Source of the DNA: Streptomyces sp. NBC_00620
Lineage (GTDB): Bacteria; Actinomycetota; Actinomycetes; Streptomycetales; Streptomycetaceae
Reading direction: 5' to 3'
Assembly (NCBI RefSeq): GCF_026341825.1
Contig: NZ_JAPENY010000002.1
Span: 1,397,001 to 1,461,000 of the forward strand
Length of the DNA stretch: 64,000 bases
Position numbers and translations under genes: made by a program. Below the pieces are notes generated by a model, which saw only the letters and a list, made by a program, of their open reading frames with translations, ran no database searches and was not told the origin of the DNA. This document shows positions 8,281 to 16,492 of the stretch, piece after piece (the stretch's first letter is position 1; the number at the start of each line of letters is the position of its first letter).

Positions 8281-9083
8281 TGGTGCCGCTTGCGCCAGGC
8301 CACCACAATCCCGACGAGGGTCGGTACGGCGATGAAGGCCATCGCGATCAGGAAGGCGGGCGAAGTCGGCGCCGAGGCCTGGGCACCTGCGACGACGTAC
8401 GCGGCGGTGTTCGGGATCGTGCCGAGCGCCGTCGCGAGGAGGAACGGCAGCCAGCCCATGCGGGAGACGGCCGCGCAGTAGTTGGCCGCCCAGAACGGGA
8501 TGCCGGGGAACAGCCGGGCCGCCATCATCGAGCGGAAGCCGTGGCGGCTGAGCTGCCCGTCCGCCGCCTTGAGCCAACGGGCGCGAAGGAGCGGTCGCAG
8601 CGCGTCCTGCCCGAGCAGCCGACCGAGCCCGAAGGCCAGTCCGCCGCCGAGCACCGTGCCTCCAATGGCGGCGGCGAGGCCCAGTTGGGAGCCGAAGAGG
8701 GCGCCCGCGGCGAGGCTGAGAAGCGGCCGGGGCACGAACGCGACCGTGACAAGCCCGTACGCCGCCGCGAAGGCGACGACCGCCGCGGCACCGTTGAGCT
8801 GTGGCGGCCAGCCGTCGGAGAGCAGTCGCTGCGGTTCGAACAGCAGCACGCTGGACGCGGCCCCCGCGAGCAGCACCACGAGCAGGGAGAGCCGCGACCA
8901 GGGCGACAGCAGGGCTCGTGTGCAGCGGGCGGCAAGGCTGGTGGGCGCGACGGCCGGACCTGTTGGTGCGGCGACGGCGATCTCCGCGGCGATGGCGAAC
9001 TCCGTCGCGGCGGCGAGCTCTGAAGCGGCGGCCGGGGGAGTGGCCGTGGCGGTGCCCCCAGAGCGATTGGTGGCATCGAGCAT
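8265..9083 (-). CDS. TVP38/TMEM64 family membrane protein
   Basis: 272-aa integral membrane protein of the VTT (SNARE-associated/DedA-like) superfamily. A low-complexity Ala-rich N-terminal tail of about 60 residues is followed by hydrophobic helices. The diagnostic segments are FVPRPLLSLAAGALFG and LFPGIPFWAANYCAAVSRMGWLPFL, which correspond to the re-entrant and F-P-G motifs of the family, then ALGTIPNTAAYVVAG. The family is linked to lipid scrambling or transport at the membrane. The gene stands alone and converges on the thiolase. Confidence 0.82.
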   Translation of the reverse strand: MLDATNRSGGTATATPPAAASELAAATEFAIAAEIAVAAPTGPAVAPTSLAARCTRALLSPWSRLSLLVVLLAGAASSVLLFEPQRLLSDGWPPQLNGAAAVVAFAAAYGLVTVAFVPRPLLSLAAGALFGSQLGLAAAIGGTVLGGGLAFGLGRLLGQDALRPLLRARWLKAADGQLSRHGFRSMMAARLFPGIPFWAANYCAAVSRMGWLPFLLATALGTIPNTAAYVVAGAQASAPTSPAFLIAMAFIAVPTLVGIVVAWRKRHHLRGH

Positions 9084-9132
9084 CCGGTGACACTAACCGA
9101 CCGACGTGTGTGATCGCCGTATGGTTCGTCTC

Positions 9133-9867
9133 ATGGGCGTCACAGCTTCGGGAACGTCAGGTGCGCCGTTCGAGGTGCCGAACAGCGTCCTTGCGGACAC
9201 CCTGTTGGAGCGGCTCACCGCCACCTACGCCGCGGCGGCCGATCCGGAACGGGCCGTGTCGATGCGCGCCTACATGAAGGACATCGCGCCCTTCCTCGGC
9301 CTGACCACACCCGAGCGCCGCGCCCTGTCACGGACCGTCCTCCTGAGCACGGCGCGCCCCGACGAGGCCGACTGCACGGCGCTCGCACTGCGCTGCTGGG
9401 AGCTGCCGGAACGCGAGTACCACTACTTCGCCGTCGACTACCTGCGTCGTCATGTGAAGCGCCTTTCGTCCGGCTTCCTGCCGGTGGCACGGCACCTCGT
9501 CGCCACGGTCTCCTGGTGGGACACCGTCGACGCACTCGCCTCCCACACGGTGGGGGGCCTGGTGGCAGCCGATCCGAAGCTGAAGGCCGACATGGACGCG
9601 TGGATCGAGGACGAGGACCTGTGGGTCGCGCGTACGGCCCTGCTCCACCAGCTCCGCTACAAGGACGCCACCGACACGGAACGCCTCTTCGGGTACTGCC
9701 TCCGCCAGTCCGGACACCCCGACTTCTTCATCCGCAAGGCGATCGGCTGGTGTCTGCGGGAGTACGCCAAGACGGACGCCGAGGCGGTACGGGACTTCCT
9801 CGCCAGGGAGCGTGGGAGGTTCGCGCCGCTGTCCGTGCGCGAGGCTCTGAAGAACATCGGCCCCTGA
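9133..9867 (+). CDS. DNA alkylation repair protein (AlkD-like HEAT repeat)
   Basis: 244-aa helical protein of the AlkC/AlkD family, DNA glycosylases that excise alkylated bases by wrapping DNA with HEAT-like repeats. Family features seen are YMKDIAPFLGLTTPERR, REYHYFAVDYLRRH, WWDTVDALASHTVG and HPDFFIRKAIGWCLREYAKTD. The ATG at 9133 lies 7 nt after a TATGGT -10 box (9120-9125), so a leaderless message is likely; an in-frame ATG at 9121 lies within that box. It precedes the disrupted tuf gene by more than 300 bp and is probably its own unit. Confidence 0.88.
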   Translation: MGVTASGTSGAPFEVPNSVLADTLLERLTATYAAAADPERAVSMRAYMKDIAPFLGLTTPERRALSRTVLLSTARPDEADCTALALRCWELPEREYHYFAVDYLRRHVKRLSSGFLPVARHLVATVSWWDTVDALASHTVGGLVAADPKLKADMDAWIEDEDLWVARTALLHQLRYKDATDTERLFGYCLRQSGHPDFFIRKAIGWCLREYAKTDAEAVRDFLARERGRFAPLSVREALKNIGP

Positions 9868-10201
9868 AGCCTTCTTACGCACCATCGGAAACACCCGCCT
9901 CCAGGACGCGTCCAGGACGCGAAAAACCATTCGACGTCGGCAGAGGCGTCGGCGAAGATCTCCTCATGTTCCGGTACGCCTTCTTCCTCGCAGCATCCGC
10001 AGTCGCGGATGCGCCGAAGGCTGCCGTCCCGATCATCGCGGCCGCTGTCGACGGCGCCCGAAGCTGACCCTTCCCGGATTGTCCGGCGGACCCCGCAGGG
10101 GGAGGGTCGGCAAGTCCTTGGGGGTCCCCGTTCCGGCCCGTAAAAACGCGCCGGGGCCATCACTCAGCTCCGCTGACATGAAGAGGCTTCGAGGTACAGC
10201 C
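9868..10201. other. intergenic region and tuf leader
   Basis: 334 bp between the AlkD-like stop and the tuf ATG. It contains a 33-codon frame at 9966-10067 that I do not accept as a gene, and G-rich stretches near 10095-10130 that could form hairpins in the tuf leader. A GAGG precedes the tuf start at about 10190. No convincing promoter or terminator could be fixed. Confidence 0.4.
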
Positions 10202-11011
10202 ATGCCCAAGACGGCTTACGTGCGCACCAAGCCGCACCTGAACATCGGCACCATGGGTCACGTCGACCACGGCAAGACCACCCTGACCGCCGCCATCACC
10301 AAGGTTCTCGCCGAGCGCGGCTCCGGCACCTTCGTTCCGTTCGACCGGATCGACCGGGCGCCGGAGGAGGCCGCGCGCGGCATCACCATCAACATCGCGC
10401 ACGTCGAGTACGAGACCGACACCCGGCACTACGCGCACGTCGACATGCCGGGCCACGCCGACTACATCAAGAACATGGTCACGGGCGCGGCCCAGCTCGA
10501 CGGGGCGATCCTCGTCGTCTCCGCGCTCGACGGGATCATGCCGCAGACCGCCGAGCACGTGCTGCTCGCCCGGCAGGTGGGCGTCGACCACATCGTCGTC
10601 GCCCTCAACAAGGCCGACGCGGGCGACGAGGAGCTCACCGACCTCGTGGAGCTGGAGGTCCGCGAGCTGCTCTCCGCGCACGGGTACGGGGGCGACTCCG
10701 TGCCGGTCGTACGGGTGTCCGGTCTCAAGGCCCTTGAGGGGGACCCCCGTTGGATGTCGGCTATCGACGCGCTGCTCGACGCGGTGGACACGTACGTGCC
10801 CATTCCGGAGCGGTACCTGGACGCGCCGTTCCTGTTGCCGGTCGAGAACGTGCTCACCATCACCGGGCGCGGGACGGTCGTCACCGGGGCGGTCGAGCGA
10901 GGCACGATCCGGGTCGGCGACCGTGTCGAAGTGCTCGGCGCCACCGTCGACACGGTGGTCACCGGCCTCGAGACCTTCGGCAACGCCATGGTTAGCGTAT
11001 CCACCCCGTAG
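10202..11011 (+). pseudogene. tuf: tuf (EF-Tu) 5' portion, interrupted by integrated element
   Basis: Residues 1-260 are native elongation factor Tu: GHVDHGKTTLT (G1), RGITINIAHVEYET (switch I), DMPGHADYIKNM (G3) and NKAD (G4), then the start of the second domain up to GLETFG. From codon 261 the frame runs into the element and reads NAMVSVSTP before a stop, so the rest of domain 2 and all of domain 3 are lost. The missing 3' part lies at 35139-35526 and rejoins in frame. A GTPase-domain fragment could still be translated. Sequence differs enough from typical EF-Tu1 to suggest a second, dispensable tuf copy; another tuf gene elsewhere is inferred. Confidence 0.93.
10971..10997. other. attL junction of the integrated element
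   Basis: Chromosomal side ...GACCTTCGGC ends at 10981, followed by core AA (10982-10983) and element side CGCCATGGTTAG. Compared with attR at 35125-35148, swapping half sites restores an intact EF-Tu reading frame across the AA. Confidence 0.8.
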
Positions 11012-11376
11012 CGGCGGCACACTGGGGCCAGCACTCCCCTTTTCCTTTGGCCTGGTCATGGGCTAGATCACCAGCCAAATACCCGCCTGATGGTGCGTCA
11101 CATGGCTTCGTCAGGCGGCATCCTCCCGCAGGACACCCCGCCTCGTCGGCACGGTGCCGCCGGACGGCCAGCCGCCGCCGTGCCCCGTTGCCACGCATCC
11201 CGCGCACTCCGTGAAGCCACCGGAGAAGTAGCGCCAACTACCGCAGCGCAAAACGCTATTGCTTGCATAACTTTCTTGTTCATGAGATAAACGTGGATTC
11301 ATGCCGCACCCCTGCTGAGGGATAGGGGTGCGGTCTGGATATAGAAGCCAGGCCCAAACTGAGTGAGGGCTTGGTA
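11012..11376. other. noncoding left end of the element
   Basis: About 365 bp without a supported gene. It includes a perfect 10-bp hairpin, CCGCACCCCT (11304-11313) and AGGGGTGCGG (11324-11333) with a 10-nt loop, placed just upstream of the 11377 gene. The hairpin could be a terminator for read-through from tuf or a 5' leader structure. The rest shows nothing I can assign. Confidence 0.5.
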
Positions 11377-11808
11377 ATGACAGAAAAGATAAAGGTTGAC
11401 TCTGAGCACCCCACGATGAGTCTCCACCATCCCGACAGTCCACGTGACGGTGACTACTCCTTCTACTCGCTGGAGGATTTCCACGAGTGTATGAGGTCGA
11501 GCCGACGGAGTGAGCCAAAGTCGTTGATGTTCGAGGCGTGTGGGTCGCTTAACGACACGGACGAGATCAACCGCTTTCCACTCCGCATTGTTCCCACCAG
11601 TCTCCGCGTTGTCTTCAGTTGGGATGTCGAGGAAGACCTGCCCTGTTACGAGTTCGAGGGATGGGTAGTCGGGAACTACCCAGAGAAAATTTGGGTCTTC
11701 GGTATCCTGTACACCGGGATTGAAGGTCAGCTCGAAGAGGGCCATATCATCCGCCTCCTCAAGGGCGAAGAGGCTGGCACTACGCCCGTCCCTCTCGGCT
11801 GGATGTAA
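11377..11808 (+). CDS. hypothetical protein, element left end
   Basis: 143-aa soluble acidic protein with no recognised domain. The ATG at 11377 is chosen because GAGGG at 11365-11369 sits 7 nt upstream; a TTG two codons earlier is too close to it. The sequence mixes short beta-like segments (LRVVFSWDVEEDLPCYEFEGWVVG) with charged stretches. Codon use is relatively AT-rich for this genome, as expected for acquired cargo. An antisense frame of similar length exists on the other strand but lacks a ribosome binding site. Function unknown. Confidence 0.6.
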   Translation: MTEKIKVDSEHPTMSLHHPDSPRDGDYSFYSLEDFHECMRSSRRSEPKSLMFEACGSLNDTDEINRFPLRIVPTSLRVVFSWDVEEDLPCYEFEGWVVGNYPEKIWVFGILYTGIEGQLEEGHIIRLLKGEEAGTTPVPLGWM

Positions 11809-11846
11809 GCAGTAATACGCTCAATATGAGGAGTCGTGGTCAAGAA

Positions 11847-12983
11847 CTACGGCTCCTCTTTATCTAGCCACGCAACATCTAGCCACTCAACAAGTTTCCG
11901 ATCTCCAGCACCTACTTCCTCATTCCATTGGACTATAACCCCAAAGGGGTAACGGGCCATCGGGTCGGGGAACGAGTAAATGCTGCGGTACTGACCCGAT
12001 TCCAATGCGTTGAAAATCAGCCTACGAGGGTAGCCGACTGCACTAATCTCAACTGGTTTGGGGCTTGAAATCTTCACCAAAATCTCGCCCTTCATATCGA
12101 ACGCCGGTGTCACCACCAGTCGATAGTTTTCGTCTCCGGGCCGGGCACACAGACTGCGGTCGCAACGGGGGTAATATACGTCGTAATCGTACCTGGGCAA
12201 TGTCGGTGACGTACGGGGCACGATCAGAACCGGGTGAAATTCTCGATGACCACCCGAAAATTCCTCCATTTTGAAAGTGCTGAAAATTGAGGTGTATACG
12301 GCGGTATCTCCGACTGGCGTGTCAAATATGTAATTGAGGTCTCTTGCCATTTTTCCGTACCAGGGGATCAAATAGAAGCCGTCGTCCTCGAAGGCTTCAA
12401 AATTCCGAAGTATGCGCACTGTGCAGTTGACGGAGGACCTTTGGAGTCTAACTCCCAATGGTGACTCGTCATCGTCCACAAATTCATACTCGACTTCAAT
12501 TTTTTCAAATGCCACCGGACTCCGGCGCGCTATTAGAGTGCGAGCTAGAATCAGCATGAGCTCTGTTTCGGGCCCCGTGCGTCGCCGCATAGTGCTGATT
12601 GTGCAATTGAGTTTCAGCAATCCGATTGCATCTTTCCTCCTTTCTTTGGCGCTTGTTTTCCATGCGATCTCCACCTCGTTGAGAAGTATGGAAATGGCTT
12701 CGCATACCTGTTCGGCCTCTCTGTCTTCCCAAACCCGTCCCTTCGTCAAGACTTTCTGTGGTCTGGTTATCGCTGCAATCGCGCGCCTAACCGTCGCGCA
12801 GACTACTTTTAACTGTTCAGCTTCATTGCTTGAGGCCTTAAGGCGAAGCTGAACTTGAGGAAGCTCCAGCAAGGGGCCCAGTCCTGTGACTGATTGGTAT
12901 TGAAGGCCTCCCTCTCTGCTAACGGCATCCTGAAGCGCGGTCGCGAGTTGCCGCGCCGATGAGTCGTCATCCCAGTCCCTCAT
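11847..12983 (-). CDS. hypothetical protein, two-part architecture
   Basis: 378 aa with no recognised domain. The first half (to about residue 150) looks helical and rich in charged residues. The second half looks beta-rich, with short repeated patterns around YEFVDDDESPLGVRLQ and a tyrosine/cysteine stretch RYDYDVYYPRCDRSLCARPGD. The ATG at 12983 is chosen because GGAGG lies 9 nt upstream; a GTG at 13025 is possible. Base composition is clearly lower in GC than the chromosome, a sign of transfer. It is convergent with the 11377 gene. Function unknown. Confidence 0.65.
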   Translation of the reverse strand: MRDWDDDSSARQLATALQDAVSREGGLQYQSVTGLGPLLELPQVQLRLKASSNEAEQLKVVCATVRRAIAAITRPQKVLTKGRVWEDREAEQVCEAISILLNEVEIAWKTSAKERRKDAIGLLKLNCTISTMRRRTGPETELMLILARTLIARRSPVAFEKIEVEYEFVDDDESPLGVRLQRSSVNCTVRILRNFEAFEDDGFYLIPWYGKMARDLNYIFDTPVGDTAVYTSIFSTFKMEEFSGGHREFHPVLIVPRTSPTLPRYDYDVYYPRCDRSLCARPGDENYRLVVTPAFDMKGEILVKISSPKPVEISAVGYPRRLIFNALESGQYRSIYSFPDPMARYPFGVIVQWNEEVGAGDRKLVEWLDVAWLDKEEP

Positions 12984-13117
12984 ATGTCCGTGCCTCCACC
13001 AACGCTCACGCCTCTTGCCAACCACTTGCCAGCCCCAACAGACGGGAGTGGTCGACTGGTTACAGAGAGCGTCTCACTAGGGACGCCGACCAGGAAGACC
13101 AACGGAAGGAAGCACAC

Positions 13118-13339
13118 ATGAGCCAACACGAAGGCCAGCACGACGACGAGGAGTGGGAGCGGCTCCGCCGCCTCTTCCAGCAGTACATGGAGGAAGTACG
13201 CACGCACCACGAGTTCATAAAGATCGTTGGCGGTGTCGACGACGAGGCCAAGCGGATCATGCACGAAGTCGAACTCGGGTGCGCATGGCTGTACCGCCAC
13301 TGTGTCACCGACCCCGCCGGGTTCGATCAAGCCGCGTAA
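13118..13339 (+). CDS. small acidic hypothetical protein, 73 aa
   Basis: Starts at an ATG preceded by GGAAGGA (13104-13110) with good spacing. The protein is strongly acidic and His-rich at the N-terminus (MSQHEGQHDDEEWERL), then a helical segment. A 14-bp perfect hairpin follows 8 bp after the stop, so it appears to be a separate short transcript ahead of the transfer block. No family recognised; a regulatory or DNA-mimic role would be speculation. Confidence 0.6.
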   Translation: MSQHEGQHDDEEWERLRRLFQQYMEEVRTHHEFIKIVGGVDDEAKRIMHEVELGCAWLYRHCVTDPAGFDQAA

Positions 13340-13346
13340 CTGACTC

Positions 13347-13386
13347 CACCGACGCGCCGGAGTAGGTAGCTGCCGGCGCGTCGGTG
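13347..13386 (+). terminator. hairpin terminator after the 73-aa gene
   Basis: Perfect 14-bp arms CACCGACGCGCCGG (13347-13360) and CCGGCGCGTCGGTG (13373-13386), 12-nt loop, no U-tract. Confidence 0.7.
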
Positions 13387-13413
13387 CAGGGGAAGAGAAG
13401 CGAAGAACTATCT

Positions 13414-13457
13414 GCGGTGAAATCGTCACCGCAACACATTTGGATCCACGTGGATCC
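13414..13457. promoter_or_regulatory. two adjacent palindromes ahead of the transfer block
   Basis: GCGGTG-N7-CACCGC (13414-13432) is followed by a perfect 16-bp palindrome GGATCCACGTGGATCC (13442-13457), 24 bp before the TTG start at 13481. Candidate operator sites for the regulator of the transfer genes. Confidence 0.5.
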
Positions 13458-13480
13458 ACGAGGTTAATGGAGGCTCCCTA

Positions 13481-13783
13481 TTGGAAGAAGACGAACTCGA
13501 TGTGTCCGCAGACGACACCAGTTGGGAGGAATACCGACTAGAGCAAGAGATGAAGAAGCAAGCAAGGTTCGAGCGGTACATCGCCAGTCGCCGCAAAAAG
13601 GGTGGCGACAAGTGGCAAGACTTCCTAGAGAAAAAGAGGAAAGCGCATGGACATCGAGCGATACCAACCCGCGAACCACGACCTCATCCCGATGCGGGCG
13701 GGAGCACCACCGCAGGAGATACGAGCCCTGGAGCGGACAGCTCGGGCAGCAATCTTCATGACCCGGCTGGAGATAGCGATTAA
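13481..13783 (+). CDS. small charged hypothetical protein, first gene of transfer block
   Basis: 100 aa from a TTG with GGAGG 7 nt upstream (13469-13473). The first 60 residues are highly charged and helical (MEEDELDVSADDTSWEEY then Lys/Arg-rich). The last 40 are Pro/Gly/Ser-rich and overlap, in another frame, the start of the next gene by 137 nt. The long overlap makes the C-terminal part doubtful, though both starts have ribosome binding sites. No family recognised. Confidence 0.5.
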   Translation: MEEDELDVSADDTSWEEYRLEQEMKKQARFERYIASRRKKGGDKWQDFLEKKRKAHGHRAIPTREPRPHPDAGGSTTAGDTSPGADSSGSNLHDPAGDSD

Positions 13784-13973
13784 GGCGCTTCGCCTAGACG
13801 CCCTGTACCGGCTGTACGAGGTGCAGATAGAGAAGCACATCGCCATGGGTGAGCGTATCGCTAGCGAGATAGTCAAAACCGACAACCCTCTCGTGATTGA
13901 TGCCCTCACCAAGGTCTTCGACGAATGGGAGCGCAACAGTACCCGCGCCATCAGCGGGGGGATGAGCTTCTGA
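13647..13973 (+). CDS. hypothetical helical protein of transfer block
   Basis: 108 aa; ATG preceded by AGAGGA. Mostly helical with heptad-like hydrophobic spacing (LERTARAAIFMTRLEIAIKALRLDAL), no membrane segment, C-terminal ERNSTRAISGGMSF. The stop overlaps the next start as TGATG, so it is coupled to the membrane protein at 13973. Position upstream of the coupling ATPase suggests a structural or accessory transfer role; no domain recognised. Confidence 0.7.
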   Translation: MDIERYQPANHDLIPMRAGAPPQEIRALERTARAAIFMTRLEIAIKALRLDALYRLYEVQIEKHIAMGERIASEIVKTDNPLVIDALTKVFDEWERNSTRAISGGMSF

Positions 13974-14248
13974 TGCTGCTATTCGGGATCATCGGGGGCT
14001 TGTTCATGAACTTCGGCAAGCTCATCATTGGCATCGCGTTTTGGGTCATCGTCTACCTCGTGTGGGATTGGCTAGCCCAAGACGCCAGGGTCGAGAAGGA
14101 AGAGGAGCGTCGGGCTATCGAGAACATGGCCTATGCGCGCGACCTCGCAGTGAAAAGGGTAGTTGGCGACGAGCAAGCCGTCCTCCAACGTCTCTACGAT
14201 CTGGAACGCGAAGCCCAAGAGAAAATAGATCGTATTATGGGTGAGTGA
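13973..14248 (+). CDS. small single-pass membrane protein of transfer block
   Basis: 91 aa. An N-terminal hydrophobic region (about residues 2-34, IGGLFMNFGKLIIGIAFWVI then VYLVWDWL) is followed by a charged, coiled-coil-like tail. The start overlaps the previous stop (TGATG) and the end overlaps the start of the VirD4-like gene (GTGA), so the three are translated together. It may anchor or partner the coupling ATPase at the membrane; this is inferred from the overlaps. Confidence 0.75.
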   Translation: MLLFGIIGGLFMNFGKLIIGIAFWVIVYLVWDWLAQDARVEKEEERRAIENMAYARDLAVKRVVGDEQAVLQRLYDLEREAQEKIDRIMGE

Positions 14249-16389
14249 TTCTAGTTTGGTTCGACATAGCTGTCACTTTAAGCGGCCTGCTCATTGCGGG
14301 CCTCTTCACTACACGAAGTTGGGGGCAGCACCAGTTGGACACAAGCCACGTCACATACCACCTCACCTTTCCGCGCGACCTCAAGCACGACGATGCCGCA
14401 TTACTCTTCACCTCGCTCCGGGGGCTGTACCGTCCCGTGCGTCATGTCGGTGAGCCCTTCGGTCGCAACACCCTGGCGTTTGAAATCCTGGCGACGCCCA
14501 CGGGCATTCACTACTTGCTCAGCTTCCCGCCGAACGTGGCGGACATCGTGCGTAGCCACCTCTCCGGCGTCATACCCGGTATCCGGGTGGAGGAAATAGC
14601 CCAGCAACCCCGGCGCTGGAACTACGCCGTTGAGCTCGAACACCACGATGTCATCGAGGAAGACGAGCACGGCACCTTCAAGGAGATCGAGCCCGACCCC
14701 AAGCTCATCCCGACATTGCTACGCAGCCTTACCGGCTTGCACGAAAATGAAGCCGTCATCGTGCAGTTCGTCATGACGCCCGTTGGCAGAGTCATCAACC
14801 CCAAGAAAGACTCTGCCTTCTGGGTGGTGGGGCGGTTGGCTGCATCCGGTCACGACATCCGGGCAAAAGCTCTTCTGCGCCATACCCTCTCGGCCTACGG
14901 CGGGTTGCAGGTCTTCAAGGCCCGCCGCCTGCGGCCGGAGTGGGTAGCACGTATTAACAACCGATCGGCCCCGACAGTACGGTGGCCGGGACTACTCAAG
15001 GCGCACACCCTGGCTGTGGTGTGTGCACTACCCATCGCCTCGCCGCAAGTACCGGGACTAACCCTCGGCCAAAGCCGTAGGTTGGCAGCCGGCCGCGACA
15101 TGCCGCGGGACGGTATCCGGGTGGGAGTAAGTAACTACCCCGGCGATACTCGCGACCTGACGATGTCGGTGGATGCGCTCACACGCCATATGCACGTCCT
15201 AGGAGCCACGACTACCGGCAAGACGACCGTACTAGAGAATCTGTTTCTTCAAGCGATTCAGACGGGCTCTGGTGGCGTCTTCATCGACCCGCACGGCGAT
15301 GCGGCCAACAACATAGTTGACCGCATCCCCCACCACCGACTCAGTGATGTGGTGTGGTTCAACCCGGCGGACGCTAGCCGCTCGATCTCGCTCAACGTCT
15401 TCTCCGGCGACCCGTACATCGTCATGGACCAAATCCTGGCCGTCTTCGACAAGTTGTATGACATCCACCGCTTGCCCCAGACGGCCGACGTGTTGCGGTC
15501 GAGCGTACTCACCCTCGCTCAAGCCGGAATGACCCTCATGGACATACCCGCGCTGCTGGGAGTAGATGCCGCCTCCAACACCTTCCGGCACAAACTGACG
15601 AAGGACTTGGACGACCCAGCACTAAAGAACTTCTGGCAGTGGTACGACAGCCAATCCCCAGCCCGGAAGCTCGACGTCACCGCCCCCGTGTTGCGGCGGC
15701 TGCGGGCCTTTGAAGTCCGGCCGAACCTGCGGGCCTGTCTCGGGCAAGCCGGGAGCGGCCTCGACCTTGAAGCCATCATCCGGCAGCGCAAAATCCTGAT
15801 CGTCTCACTCAGTAAGGGCCAGCTCGGCGACGAGACGTCCCGACTGTTTGGCTCATTGCTCGTCACGAAGCTATGGCAAGCGGTGCAGGGCCGAAGTGCC
15901 ATACCTGTACCCGAGCGCTCGCCCTTCCCCGTCTTCATTGACGAGTTCCAGAACTACATCAACATCCCCACCAACTTCGCCGATGCCTTGGCGGAGTCAT
16001 GTAAGTACGGCGTTGGCTTCGTGCTGGCGCATCAGTACATGAGTCAACTCTCGCCCAATATTCGGGACTCCATCATGCCTAACACCCGCTCTAAAATCGT
16101 CTTCCCCTGCTCGGCCGCTGACGCACTCATCATTGCGCGGGAGTTGGCGTGTGAACTCACCGCCGCCGACTTCCAGACCCTCGACAAGTTCGAGGTGGTG
16201 GTGAAGCTCGACGGCGGCGCGGCAGCTACCGCCAAAACTTTCCCATCCACTCCGGCGCTGGGAACCCGGGGAGTAGTGATTGAGAAATCGGATAGCCGGT
16301 ACGGCCGGAGCATTGATGAAGTACTCAGCGATCAGCAGAAAAGGCAGGGCCAGACAGCCACGGCGGCGGCCCCGGAGGTGGCTTGGTGA
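14245..16389 (+). CDS. VirD4/TraD-like conjugative coupling ATPase
   Basis: 714 aa. One N-terminal membrane helix (about residues 6-24) precedes a long cytoplasmic part. Walker A is GATTTGKTT (320-328) and Walker B is PVFIDEFQ with Asp566-Glu567. FVLAHQYMSQLSP matches the TraM-recognition/AAA segment of coupling proteins (family also annotated type IV secretory DNA transfer or HerA-like). Such ATPases pump DNA through the membrane after docking the nucleoprotein substrate. It starts on a GTGA overlap with the small membrane protein. The replication-relaxation gene follows after about 100 bp containing tandem repeats. No other secretion-channel genes are seen. Confidence 0.87.
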   Translation: MILVWFDIAVTLSGLLIAGLFTTRSWGQHQLDTSHVTYHLTFPRDLKHDDAALLFTSLRGLYRPVRHVGEPFGRNTLAFEILATPTGIHYLLSFPPNVADIVRSHLSGVIPGIRVEEIAQQPRRWNYAVELEHHDVIEEDEHGTFKEIEPDPKLIPTLLRSLTGLHENEAVIVQFVMTPVGRVINPKKDSAFWVVGRLAASGHDIRAKALLRHTLSAYGGLQVFKARRLRPEWVARINNRSAPTVRWPGLLKAHTLAVVCALPIASPQVPGLTLGQSRRLAAGRDMPRDGIRVGVSNYPGDTRDLTMSVDALTRHMHVLGATTTGKTTVLENLFLQAIQTGSGGVFIDPHGDAANNIVDRIPHHRLSDVVWFNPADASRSISLNVFSGDPYIVMDQILAVFDKLYDIHRLPQTADVLRSSVLTLAQAGMTLMDIPALLGVDAASNTFRHKLTKDLDDPALKNFWQWYDSQSPARKLDVTAPVLRRLRAFEVRPNLRACLGQAGSGLDLEAIIRQRKILIVSLSKGQLGDETSRLFGSLLVTKLWQAVQGRSAIPVPERSPFPVFIDEFQNYINIPTNFADALAESCKYGVGFVLAHQYMSQLSPNIRDSIMPNTRSKIVFPCSAADALIIARELACELTAADFQTLDKFEVVVKLDGGAAATAKTFPSTPALGTRGVVIEKSDSRYGRSIDEVLSDQQKRQGQTATAAAPEVAW

Positions 16390-16390
16390 C

Positions 16391-16426
16391 TGTATGCATC
16401 GCTGTATGGATCGGTGTATGGATCGC
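16391..16426. repeat. three 12-bp tandem repeats, candidate oriT/binding site
   Basis: Units TGTATGCATCGC (16391-16402), TGTATGGATCGG (16403-16414) and TGTATGGATCGC (16415-16426). They begin 1 nt after the coupling ATPase stop and lie 67 bp before the replication-relaxation gene. Iterons at this place fit a binding site for that protein and possibly the transfer origin; function is inferred. Confidence 0.6.
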
Positions 16427-16492
16427 TAGACACCCCATAGGGTCGCTGGCCTGCGTGGACGGGATCGGACGCGGCCGGACTGGGGGCACCTG

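Noticed and set aside
9966..10067. 33-codon frame upstream of tuf
   Set aside because: Very short, weak ribosome site and Ala-rich; chance frame in high-GC DNA is likely.
11299..11745. 148-aa antisense frame opposite the 11377 gene
   Set aside because: No ribosome site and it spans the hairpin at 11304-11333; the plus-strand gene has a good Shine-Dalgarno and better protein composition.
16391..16426. CRISPR-like interpretation of the 12-bp repeats
   Set aside because: No spacers, only three short units, no cas genes; iterons fit better.
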